Position numbers and translations under genes: made by a program. Under the pieces are notes generated by a model. It was not told the origin of the DNA. It did not search any database and worked only from the letters and a program-made list of their open reading frames with translations. A stretch of DNA of 64,000 nucleotides from Mactra quadrangularis (taxonomy: Eukaryota; Mollusca; Bivalvia; Venerida; Mactridae): positions 11,109,167 through 11,173,166 of the forward strand of contig CM046295.1 of NCBI GenBank assembly GCA_025267735.1, in the 5' to 3' direction. This document shows, piece after piece, positions 36,401 through 47,800 of the stretch. Within the stretch, counting starts at the first letter, position 1. Each line of letters starts with the position of its first letter.

Positions 36401-38409
36401 CAGTAATAAAACTTCTCTGGAAACATGAATTAGTTTTATTCTGTATGAAATATTTTTAAATTTTTAAATACTTATTGTCATAACAAAGTTTTAAGTATCA
36501 GTCACAAAAGAAAAAAGAAATGTGTGTAGTAATTATCCTCCCATGTCTATATAATTTGAATACAATAGAGTGGCCAATATTGCCCCTAAGGGCTTTCATA
36601 GGTATCACAATACATATTTTTCAACATTTTCTCACTAAATAATATAAACAAGAATTATAAAAGTCAGTTATATTAATGTTGTTGCATTTATACATTTTAT
36701 ATACACGAAAAATACTGTTCTCCATTTCAATATAAATAACTAGGGACAGGAAGTTAGTAAATATTAAGGGACTCTTTTCATCATATATATGTCAGCTAAC
36801 CTGTATAATATTAGGACCCAATTTAGCGCAGTCGGCAAAGACGCGGGAGTTCTAAACAGAACATTGGTGGTTCAAACCCAGTCACTGTCATAGCATTTAC
36901 TTTTTATTATTTATCTTTTATCATACATAATACTATATTACCAAGTTTTATGCTTAGAAACATGTACTAAACATTTATATAAATAAAAATCAATTTTATG
37001 AGACTTTTGTTTTTGAATGTCTTTTCTGTAGATGAGCTGAATTTTATTTTAAAACAAAAATGAATTATTTCAGTTTATTTAAGCCAAATTAGCTAATGAG
37101 TAAAATCAAATATACTGACTAAATCATTCAGGATAATAATACGGTAAGACATTAAATTTTATCACTAATTTGCACAAACGTATATGTCACACGATGTAGG
37201 TGTGATAAATTCGACTGAATATGTCACACACGTGAGACATTTGCGTTATGTGACATATACGGTTTAACATACCCCTTCACAGGTTGAAACGTAGGCAAAT
37301 CGTTCATTTTTCACCAAAATGCTATACAGAGCTAATTGAAGATACACCATTTTGTTAAGCATAATAAATCTACATGGATGCCACTTTCCGAATCTATTCC
37401 ACGAATCTATTGTCACGAAAGCGTTGCTGGTATGAGTCAACCCTCGAGCAGGTTATAAAATGTTATAGTTCAATCGACAATAATGTAAATTTTCCATTAT
37501 TAATACGGTGTTTGGCGAAGTTGCCGATCTTGTGGAATAGTAAAGTACTGGCACAGACAAAAGTCCAGAGTTTGACAGCTATTTTTGTTCCTTTCATGTT
37601 TTTCTGTGTTTGATAAGAAGTAATATAAAAATAAGACGTTACGTCCATTGATCTATATTACAGATCAATGGTTACGTCATTTCTCCTCACAGATGAATTA
37701 GTTTATTCGATTTACCAGTTCAAAATTTGCCATTGATAGTTAATTTTGTAATGTTCTTGCGACTTCGGTGTCGACTTAACAAAAAATCACTTTGACCTTG
37801 TTGTTTGAAATCGACATACGACCTTATTACTTGTCGTATGCAAAAGATGTGGGTGTCATTTGAAAGAGCAAAGCCTTAGCTATATACGTATATTATTAGA
37901 TAAGTGAAAAAAATATATATATTTATAATGGAGAAACTGGTCTCTAAGTGAAATTGGTCAAGACACACTATTTTTTAGTAATATACCTTATATGTATATA
38001 TAGTGTTTTTGATTCGGGACTGTGCCGGCCTCCTGTGCTACTAACGGTATAATTTCACAACAGTGAAAATATATAATTCCATAACGGCACATTACGCCAT
38101 AAAGCATGAAATATTTACTTTTTTCTATTTTTAGTTGTTAAGTGTTTCACCCAGTTTCAACCAGCGATCTGCTTGGAGGAATTCCGCGGTGTGAAACTAG
38201 GTACACCCACCATCCTTGGTTCAAATACACAAAGCTCACTGATCACGTGCATTAGCAATTGTACGATACAATATCCCTCCTATAAATCTATTGGATTCGA
38301 TACAGTGGGAACCTGTGTCTGCTACCAGGAGGCTGTACTGGACTATCAGATGACGGTGGGATCTTTAACACCGGACCCTACAGTTTCAACGTATGATAAA
38401 ATTGTTTAA
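33463..38409 (+). CDS. Small secreted cysteine-rich PAN/WSC-like protein 2
   Basis: Exons 33463-33810, 35042-35120 and 38135-38409 give 233 residues with continuous phase. Exon number, phases and the 79-nt middle exon are identical to PAN-like gene 1. ATG 33463 is the first after the TATA-like motif; an in-frame ATG at 33499 aligns with the start of the paralogue and may be the real one. A hydrophobic stretch (FFVLMSICVSMVL) ends before SQTCE. Exon 1 carries LHNCARFCSSTSQCMSFSY; exon 2 carries C.NHDCGPEEACLPVPSGFICRRK in pieces; exon 3 carries KCFTQFQPAICLEEF, TCISNC and TCVCYQEAV, ending STYDKIV. It is a diverged tandem duplicate; the ligand is unknown. A possible poly(A) signal AATAAA lies at 38901. 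Confidence 0.8.
33817..34154 (-). mobile_element. SINE-A with perfect 17-bp target duplication
   Basis: A full copy (33834-34137) reads on the minus strand from GCCGCCCGGCTAGCTCAG to GGCGTTAAACCC and an A-rich tail. It is flanked by identical copies of TGTGTGTCGTTTGGTTT (33817-33833 and 34138-34154). The left copy begins 6 bases after the exon 1 boundary at 33810. Perfect duplications mark a young insertion. Confidence 0.85.
34199..34553. mobile_element. MITE family H (ACTTTAGTCAGTTAT ends)
   Basis: ACTTTAGTCAGTTATTTCCCC at the left mirrors GGGAAAGATAACTGACTAAAGT at the right. Inner parts also pair (GGTCCAATTAGTTGG with CCAATTGGATTG). A partial relative is at about 43240-43330 (GACTTTTGTCAGTTATCTTTCC). 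Confidence 0.6.
35596..35735 (+). mobile_element. SINE-B head fragment
   Basis: GTCCCTAAGCGGGTACGGGTTCGAATCCC, AACGGGGAGGTTATACCCTTCC and GAAGTTTCGGCCTTGTG belong to the 5' half of SINE-B; the 3' half is missing. Confidence 0.55.
35767..36160 (+). other. GC-rich, strand-asymmetric block with a possible decayed ORF
   Basis: 35767-35880 is almost entirely CCC/TCCC/GGGCC sequence on the plus strand, starkly unlike the AT-rich surroundings. An open frame without repeats follows to the TGA at 36157 and reads SPTRTIPQEPTVP, then SALSQTNGLAILNSFPER and IEDIRGAELPQ. Codon composition looks protein-like, but I recognise no family. A remnant of a retroelement gene or another transferred sequence is possible. 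The G-rich minus strand could form quadruplexes. No splice context ties it to PAN-like gene 2, in whose second intron it lies. Confidence 0.4.
36832..36893 (+). other. tRNA-like pseudogene or SINE head
   Basis: TTAGCGCAGTCGG fits the A box and GGTGGTTCAAACCC the B box, with a small GTTCTAAACAGAAC stem between. The acceptor ends (GGACCCA and the sequence after GTCACTG) do not pair. A functional tRNA is therefore unlikely. Confidence 0.45.
37180..37262. repeat. Short inverted repeat
   Basis: CGTATATGTCACACG on the left mirrors TTATGTGACATATACGG on the right around a CACACACGTGAG core. It lies in intron 2 of PAN-like gene 2, about 0.9 kb before exon 3. It could be a tiny MITE or a hairpin. Confidence 0.5.
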
Positions 38410-40120
38410 CAGACTTCAAATGAGGAAAGTGGACCAAGGACAGAGTCCATCGAAATCTCCATCAGTCTACTGACTTTTAAAATGTGTATGGTCCAATTGT
38501 CATCAAACTTTACAGCCACCATTTTTTCCATATTCAATGAAAAGTTTTTTATGTGAAGTTAGTCCATGCCATACCGAATTTTTTTGATAAGCGTCCGTGT
38601 GCGCGTTGGTTTTAGAGTCCTTAATCCAAATAAGTTGGTGAACTTTTCTTAAATAATTCCGATGTTTCGGGAATCGATAACGAATTTTTGTTTAGGGAAA
38701 ATGTGTTAGGCAAAGACGTTATTCTTCGTAGGCAATTTTATCATGCTGTACTGTATCATTAATACAATATATATTTTAATACATGAAAAAACATAAGTCA
38801 TTTTATATTAAACCATATGCTTTAATTCAGTGTTTAAACTAGTCAATTCATAAGTAACTTAGACCATTTGTTCATATGAAGATGTTTTTCCTATTTAAAT
38901 AATAAATAATGCATTGTTTTGTTGTAAAATATTTGTGTTTTCGTTTTCGGTTTGTGTGTTTTTGTGAATAGGTACCTAGGTTTGTCAAACTTGACTTGAT
39001 GCTTAACGAAATTTTAATTTGGCATGGCCGTAGGTAAAGCAGTAGCCTTGCATTATATATTGTATAATGTCTAATAATGACATTTCATACATATATCTAG
39101 TGTTTTGTTGTTTGTGTTTTAAAACCTGATATCAATTGTAAGCAAAATTCTTTGTGCATACAATGATGTGTTTTTTAAAAGAAGTTTCGAGCTTGTTAAA
39201 ACATTAAAACGTCATTTTAACTAGCGCGACGTTTTCAACACATGTTTTATACGTGTGACGATTAAACGTCGTTGTCATGGTGACGTCGCGATAAAAATGA
39301 AAATAATTGTCATATTTTTAAAATACAATTGTGACTCTACATGTACACCGACTTTCGTGAAGTTTGACTGACTTTTGATTTTTATGAAACATTGTATCCA
39401 CCTACCTTAATTGTAGAATCACCAAAATACACTTGCTTATTGATAGTTGAACTGTTAACACTTGCTTATTGATAGTTTAACTGTTAATGTCTGTCCGAAC
39501 AAATCCGAGTGACTACAGGTTCAAGAATTGATCTGTATTCTACATACTGATTGTTGGTTCCTAGACTAATTAAAAATGAAAGTACATACGAATGACATTT
39601 TACCGCAACAGGTTCTTCCCCTTGATTGAATAGAACAAAACATGACGTAATTGATGTAGGACGTTATTAAATATTATGCCCATACAGAACAAGAAGCAGT
39701 AGAATGTTGATTTGGCGGTAAAAATTTCGAATGATTTGCCGGTCATGAATTGCTTTGTAAGGCTATCATTGATCGATATTTTATTCGATACGGAAACGTT
39801 CGACCTGATATATCTATCGAACCTATATATATCGTATGCCGTTGTCGAGGTCTAGCTTACGGCCTTCCGGTATTTATTGAAATAAGCTTTGAAGTTTGTT
39901 TATGAAACTGGAACTTGGTCTCTGTACTTTTTATTTAAGAGTATTGATTGTTAGACAGCGGCTGTGTCATTCACATTTGCACAACGGACTGAGACTATAC
40001 TATCCGGGTGCACTTTGGTGTTGTGAAGCAACCACAGGGAAGTGGCGTTTACAGCATTTTCAGAATTTTTTTTTTTTCAAAGTAATTTGACCGGTGGTAA
40101 ACCACAAGTAATTTTCCTAG
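38410..40120. other. Intergenic, 3' of PAN-like gene 2
   Basis: A possible AATAAA is at 38901. A cluster of ACGT-containing motifs lies at about 39209-39292 (CGACGTTTTC, ACGTGTGACG, AACGTCG, TGACGTCGCG). A 28-bp unit is directly duplicated at about 39430-39487. No exon is recognised. Confidence 0.4.
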
Positions 40121-41139
40121 TCTGATATGTCGTCAATCACATAACTTTCAACCTGATGTGTCGTCAATAACATAACTTTCAACCTGATGTGTCGTCAATC
40201 ACATAACTTTCAACCTGATGTGTCGTCAATCACATAACTTTCAACCTGATATATCGTCAATCACATAACTTTCAACCGGATGTGTCGTCAATCACATAAC
40301 TTTCACCCTTATGTGTCGTCAATCACATAACTTTCAACCTAATATATCGTCAATCACATAACTTTCAACCTGATGTATCGTCAATCACATAACTTTCAAC
40401 CTGATGTGTCGTCAATCACATAACTTTCAACCTAATATATCGTCAATCACATAACTTTCAACCTGATGTGTCGTCAATCACATAACTTTCAACCTGATGT
40501 GTCGTCAATCACATAACTTTCAACCTTATATATCGTCAATCACATAAATTTCAACCTAATATATCGTCAGTCACATAACTTTAACCTAATAAATCGTCAA
40601 TCACATAACAATCAACCTGATGTGTCGTCAATCATATAACTTTCAACCTGATGTGTCGTCAATCACATAACTTTTAACCTGATGCGTCGTCAATCACATA
40701 ACTTTCAACCTGATGTGTCGTCAATCACATAACTTTCAACCTGATGTGTCGTCAATCACATAACTTTCAACCTGATGTGTCGTCAATCACCTAACTTTCA
40801 ACCTGATGTGTCGCCAATCACATAACTTTCAACCAGATGTGTCGTCAATCACATAATTTTCACCCTTATGTGTCGCTAATCACATAATTTTCAACCTGAT
40901 GTGTCGTCAATCGCATAATTTTAAACCTTATGGGTCGTCAATCTCAAAACTTTCAACCTGATGTATCGTCAATCACATAACTTTCAACCAGATGTGTCGT
41001 CAATCACATAACTTTCAACCTGATATATCGTCAATCACATAACTTTCACCCTAATGTGTCACCAATCACATAATTTTAAACCTGATGTGTCGTCAATCAC
41101 ATAGCTTTCAACATGATGTGTCGTCAATCACATAATTTT
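40121..41139. repeat. 31-bp satellite array, ~33 copies
   Basis: Consensus unit CAACCTGATGTGTCGTCAATCACATAACTTT, tandem without spacers. Units differ mainly at the TGTGTCG/TATATCG position and by point changes. The array is flanked by AT-rich DNA. It has no unique spacers and is not a CRISPR array. Confidence 0.95.
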
Positions 41140-41500
41140 TTACATATATATATTTTGGATAAGAGCCCTAACGCCCTAGTTCCTGGCTATTTTGCTCAAA
41201 GAAATTATTATTGTCACTGCTGGCGTTCGGACGTGAGACTTCTCAGCCCTAATCGCGTATATTCTATCATTAGACTACTTCTCCCTGTATCATTATACAA
41301 CAAATCAACTCTTAGTTACTTAAGAATATTTTTCATTTTTTTATAGTTCCTTTCATAAAAAAGTGACATATAAATGAAACTTGGAACACTACAGAGTACT
41401 AAGGCTTTTAATTTCATGACAGTCGCTTTTTTAATTACATAACAACACATATATGTGTAATATAAAGTAACCCATGTAATACCATTACCGAAAAGAAATC

Positions 41501-41578
41501 AGCGATCTGGCAAGCGCAGTTAGTAACATGCAAGTCTACTGATCGAAGTGTCGTGGGTTCGATTCCCGGGTGGGGCAC
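41501..41578 (+). mobile_element. SINE-A head only
   Basis: AAGCGCAGTTAGTAACATGCAAGTC and GTCGTGGGTTCGATTCCCGGG are a well-kept tRNA-like head, cut off directly after GGGGCAC. Confidence 0.55.
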
Positions 41579-41689
41579 AAATGTATTTCCCCTCATGAAT
41601 CAAACCTACAACACCTAGATCAGTCGACTTGTGTGTTATTAACTGAGCATGCAAGGTCACTTAATTAACTATCCCTGAAACATTATTTC

Positions 41690-42255
41690 TTCTAAGTTTT
41701 TACTTTCATTATCTGATCAAAAGTACGAATAGCCAGCTCCGCGTTTGTCCGAATCCCATCAAAAATTTACCCCACAGTTTCCTTGAGCAAGAATCTTTAT
41801 CCTAGGGCGTGTTTGATTCGCGAGATCTGGGTAATCGGAGTACTCCGATCTCTGAAAAATTGAATCAAACGTTTCAGATCACGCGCGCTCGGAGTTCTCC
41901 GAATACACCTGCCTTATAGGAGGAGTAAGCGGAGTTTGACGTAGTTTAAAAGAGATCCATGTTTTAATGCGAGGATTGCAAATGTGTTTTACTATATTTT
42001 ACATATTTTGTATCATATTTTTTGGATAAACTGCTGTCATCTAACAAAAAGCATCTTGTAACCTTTTCCACCATTCTTGTGTTTTGCTACAAAATTTGGA
42101 CATTTGATTAATCCGTGCTCGTAGAGAAGACAGGAGTACTCGGAGTAGACTGATTCGAACACGCCCCTACTAGCTCAGTCCTGGGGTACTAGGAAGCGGA
42201 CAAAAAGTTATAAATCTAAGTTGTAAGAACTTGTTTCACAATCTAGCTAAACATA
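41690..42255 (-). mobile_element. SINE-D interrupted by a PIF/Harbinger-like MITE
   Basis: SINE-D sequence runs from GCCAGCTCCGCGTTTG to CTTTATCCTA and resumes at CTAGCTCAGTCCTGGGG through CTTGTTTCACAATCTAG. The 41814-42166 insert has inverted ends GGGCGTGTTTGATTCG and CGAATCAGTCTACTCC-type (GGGCGTGTTCGAATC on the minus strand), flanked by CTA on both sides. GGGCGTGTT-like ends and a 3-bp TWA-like duplication fit PIF/Harbinger. Confidence 0.75.
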
Positions 42256-44846
42256 AATTAGTATTAATTATTGAAAATAACAACGGTCATGAAATTAATT
42301 TCCTAAAGGACATGCAAACACAAACAAACATTAAGAAACGTGTATTTCTATACATGTATGTAAAAAGAAGATGATTCAATGATAAATTTCATAAATTTTC
42401 AGATGAACTAGACAAAGAAAAGAAAGGAACAAGACTGAAAAAACATAAAGTTAAAAGAATCACAAATTTTCAGCTGTAAGAACGTGAATAAAAGGTGCAA
42501 TTCAGAACTTTAAACTAATGTCTTAGGACTAATTTCATCACTGTCATAAACTTACTTTTTAACGATTTCAAAAGGAATGGAATTCTGTTGGTCAGTTTAA
42601 ATTTTATAAACAATATAATGGTAGTTATCCATCTATGCATTTACACAGTAACAAAACACAATTAAGATAAAACTTCTTGAAATCCCCCTTTTAGCGGATT
42701 TATGGAACAGGATAAATGAATGTATACGCAGATTCAAAATATGGACTTGAAACAAACAAAATAGAAAAGAATAGAATAAAATAGAATGCATATGATAATA
42801 GATTGAAATAAAATATTTAAAAGAACAAATATATATAAATACGATTAGAAAATTTTATCACAGATTTTTTTACATAACTATGAGACAAAAGTTAGGTCCC
42901 GATTTCACATAATATCAACAGTGAACAACAAAAAACAAAACAAAAAAAATCAAACATAATACTTAACACAATTTAACACAAAAGTAAGAAAGAAGAATAT
43001 TTATAATGTAAAAGGTATACAAATAAGAAAATTCAGGAAGAAATGAAGAGTAACACTACACCACGCAATACCTTATTTAAGAAATATTACAAAAATACAT
43101 AAGTCATATTTTAGAAATAAATAATGGAAATGATATGGACGTGATAGTAGAAAAAAATGATAAAATATACAATTTTCGAACATGCGTAATTTTGTCTATA
43201 AAGTAAAGCTCCGCTGTAGGGACCGTCAAAATCGTCAGTCATAATAGCGCAGAGGTTTTTATATTGGTACATTGAGGGACTTTTGTCAGTTATCTTTCCT
43301 TGATAAAATCCAAAGCAATCCAATTTTCTTAAAAATGTAGAATAACCCTAGACAACGTAACAATATTAAAACAGACATCGTGTTATATTAAGAATGAATC
43401 ACACATGTACAGAAAAAGAAAATAAAAGCAAGAAGAAATAATGGCAGCACAAATGAATGAATTAACATATAAATAATCAATGGTTTTTATCACTTTAAAA
43501 TACTTCTGTACTTCTTATATATAAATAGAACATCTATAGATAACAACAGTTTAATTATATAGTTAACAAAAACACAAAAATATCACAGACATTGTTGAAA
43601 CTAATCGCTCGCAAATTTTGGTTATTTGACCTTTTTAAAAATAACATGTCAATCCCTGTATTTTTACAGTAAAGAAACTGAATTTCTCAATGTATTGAGA
43701 CGAATTGATTGATTGACCTATAGTTTTTCAGAACTATAAATATAATGATAAACAACGCTCTGAATACTCTATACTGTTTCTAATGTCTTAGTTCTTTGTT
43801 AAATAAGTCGCCATCTTTTGATGTTGTCAATGTCAATTTGCACTAAAATTGTTAGGACACAGCTTTCAAAATGTTTCGATACAATTTTGAGAGTTTTTCA
43901 GAGAATCTGATGATGAAGTTACAACCTATTAGCGATCCCTTTAAATATAAATTAAAGATCTAAAGAAGAGAAATATACCTAAAATAAATCTATCACAATT
44001 ATTATCTTACATGTATTTGCATCAAACAGTTTCAGTTGAGACTGATCTCGAAACAACTCCCTCAAACATTCAACATAGTCATCAATGTTCAGAAAGTCTT
44101 AAGGGCGAACTCAAGATTATTGATACAAACCAGTATATGATTAACCAAATTGAACAATTCCATATATGTATTAAATTGTGTTGAAAGACACACCAACACG
44201 CAAAGGTTGACTATTCCATATGTTACCTTTTTTATTTGAATAGCAAAATATTTTTCCAGAAACAAAACCATGTGCTTAATTTGTTAACAACGTGTATAAT
44301 AGACAAATTAAACCTTTGTTAAATATGCTAAAAGGTAAAGTCATTGAAATGTCCATACATAATGTTCATTAGAATAGAAATAAAATTAACCTAGGTATTA
44401 GGTACTAGTTTTGAAATTGATATTTATCTCTGTCAAATTAATAAGTATTGCATATGATAGAATCCTTTGATTTCCGAGCGTTGAAAAGAAGTTTTAAAAC
44501 AATCTGATCGGCGAGTCGTACTATGAAAAAGGTGTCATTAAATGGAACATCTCTATTTTAGAAACATAAATAAATCACAAATGACTTTAATATATCACAA
44601 ATAATGCTTTTCTAGTAATTTCCCGATACATTCGTTCACATACACGCATCTTTATAATTAGGCCAAATCACTTTTGAATTTTATAAAAAACACCCCCTAT
44701 ATAAAAAGTCTAACTCACAACTGGACCTTAATAAAATATGTGAGACACTCCCTAAACAAATCCTTACTCACTCCATGATATTATAAAAAATGTTTTAAAC
44801 ACTCCATATAAATAGACAGATTTTATAAAAGTATGTAGGACGCTTC
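42256..44846. other. AT-rich intergenic between convergent genes
   Basis: The region lies between PAN-like gene 2 (+) and the calpain (-), and both 3' ends face it. Apart from a family-H MITE fragment at about 43240-43330 I see nothing recognisable. No clear calpain poly(A) signal was identified. Confidence 0.4.
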
Positions 44847-47800
44847 TTATAAATAGGCCAAATCACTGCTGGATTTTATAAAAATGTGTAAATTTCCTGG
44901 CATAATTTGATCCTGTTCTTTTTTACGACCCATTAGTTCACATTTCTTCTTCTCGCCTTGTTCTGTTCCAGGTTCTACAATTTTAGCTTGTGCCATAAAA
45001 TCATCGATAAGCATGTTGCCATTCCATATCTGTTTAAAATATAACAAATTTTAAATTACAGAGTCATCCATGGGTGATCTCCCTTTTTATCTATAGTAAC
45101 AAAGGTAATGTATATTGCTGCATCAAATATTGCGTTGGATGTGAAATTGACTAAGGAAAATCAACTGCGTATGATGATAATTATTATTCCTTTTACATTT
45201 ATAGGTGATTTCCTCTGTTGTGTTTTAGTAACCTCTCTTTCAACATTAAAAATATTTTATATGTGATACTGGCGAGGGGATATCACACGTACAGTGTCAT
45301 CCATAATTATCTTACCACTGGCGTAATTATGTGGTTTAATGTAATTTTTAACTAATACAGTCCATATAACTTGATTGAATGTTATTAATAAAATTCTATT
45401 TCCTCAGTTGTAATTGGTTAAAATTAAACTGTCTATACAATCTGATAGGGTGTTATAATAGAATTATTTCATCTCGACAGTGATTAATTAACACAAAAAT
45501 CATTAAAACTGATTGACTTCGATTGGTTGACTCATAAATTAATAAATCTGATTGGATGTTTTAAAAAAATTGTTATCTCGGCTGTAAAATTGATAACAAA
45601 AAAAATTAATCTGATTGGATGTTATAAATAGAATTTTGTTACCTCGACTACGATTGGTTCTGTATCGGGTTTCTTCCTATAGAAGGTAGCTTTAGTACCC
45701 CATTCAGGATCGTTTGTTTTCAGCAGTTTTTCAGACAAAACCTTCTCTCCTTCACACAGGATTTTCACATACGGATCGATTGCTGAAATGAAGAAGCAAT
45801 CAATTATATTGGCAATGTCATAGAAGATATTCGTCAACTTTCGTGTGGGATCAATTTAATTTTACCGAGTGAAAGGTCAAATATTACTAATTTCTTTGAG
45901 CATGAAATTTACATGTAGTTGTTTCAATTCACTCTGGTGTAAATGGGTACTGTGAGGGATCACCTGCCTGAAAATGATTTCAATGATCAAAGGTTATCGT
46001 GTTAAAATGTAAAATTGGTTGAACACGAATATTGAAGCTAACTTTAAACCCCGTTTAAACTACATGTCTTAAACATAGTAAACTCGCCTTAAGACTTTCT
46101 TCAAAAGCGCCACAGATAAAAAGCACAATGCAGTTCACATTAGTGAATTGAAAAATGATGTCAAACATTTGCTTTATAAATTCGATATGGAATATTTATT
46201 CAACTTACTTTTAACCTTGGATGTAGGGGGAAGTTCGAGTCCTGAAGCGCCCTCTATTGTTATCGTTGTCACTAGAAGTGCTGGCTTGCCACAACATGAT
46301 ACTTTGGGACATTCTAGTGTAAGTTCCCTTTAACAGAAAATAATATACAAATAACAAAGAGGGTTATTTCCGTTTCATTTTTAAAAAAGAATGTAGTACG
46401 CAAATTACAAATAGAATTCACTCCAATTAAAAGAAAAAATGTATAAATGACAAAAATAGTTAGCTCCCTTAAAAAAATATACAACTGACAAAGAGAGTTA
46501 TTTCCCTTTAAATAATATATAAATAGTAATAAAGGCCACCTGTAAACAAAGGCAACTGTTTTCTCTTTTCGCTTGACCGGCCGTTGTTCACAGGTTGGAC
46601 ATCATTATTACTTTTTTGCAGATCATGTTTGTTGGAATAAAAAAAATTATTACAAGTCGCAATGAGCCAAATTTGGCAGTGCTTTTTTAAGATTTAAATC
46701 AAATCAATGAATTCTTAATATAAATGATATGAACAAAATTAATGAATTATTAATATGATTGACATCAACGAAAGACATTTTGAAGACAAAATGATATAAT
46801 TCATAAATATAAACTTGTAATGATATAATAATATGTGATGATATCAGATTGGATTTTAATCAAATTGCAAAAGTAAAATAGTAACAGCAGAGGAGTTCCG
46901 AAAGTAAATCAAGTAATAAAAATATTGTAATTGTTTGTGCTTTAATATAAAAAAGACAACAATTAAATAGAACAAATTATATTTGATAAAACTAAACGTA
47001 AAACATGCAATACAATATTAAATGGCCGTATATCATAGAACCAAATTAGTGACGCAAAAAGCGTCATATTGCATAAACCCTATTAGTGACGCAAAACTCA
47101 CCGTATATAACAAATTAGTGACGCAAAAAGCGCCGTATAGCATAGAACAATTCAGTGACACCAAAAGTATCGTAAGGCATAGAACAATCAGTAGCGCAAA
47201 TAGCGCCGTATACCAAAAAAAATTCAGATACGTCAAAAGCGTCATGTACCATAGAACAAATCAGTGACGTCAAAAGGCGCCGTACACCAAAAAAAATAAA
47301 ACAACTCAGCCACGTCAAAAGCGCCGTATACCATAGAACCAATCAGTCACGTCAAAAACGCCGTATACCATAGAACAAATCAGTCACGTCTTAAGCGCTG
47401 TGAGGCGGAAAGGAGATAACATGATAGAGACGGAGACAAATGAGCCTGTAGAAGAATAGATACATTTCGGGGATGGATAACAAAATATCCCTAAGGAACT
47501 AGCATACATGCGATGACACATAATATTCTTAAAGGTGAAGGGGACAATGGTAGTATTTTCTTGTTGATTCTTTTACAAAATATCGTGCGACAATATTTAT
47601 AGTAAGTCCATGTCGAGTCTTTGTTGCAAAAAGGTCGCAGATGAGAATATAATATATATACTAACAACAAACTTTTAAAAACTTGTATGCAGCATTAAGT
47701 ACACCTTTTGTTATTTTTGAATTTGATACGTAATTTAATTGTATTATAACGCAGGGTGCTTTATCACGCGTTTCAACATTCTATTTAGTAATATCAAAGT

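Noticed and set aside
40121..41139. Regular 31-bp repeats resembling a CRISPR array
   Set aside because: Units are directly adjacent with no unique spacers, and the DNA is eukaryotic.
42413..42479. Possible terminal exon (TTTTCAG then ELDKEKKGTRLKKHKVK, stop)
   Set aside because: No upstream donor in phase or neighbouring plus-strand gene to join; lysine-rich frames are common in AT-rich DNA.
43111..43323. 70-codon minus-strand ORF (MDCFGFYQGKITDKS)
   Set aside because: Its start coincides with a family-H MITE end also found at 34500; it is repeat-derived.
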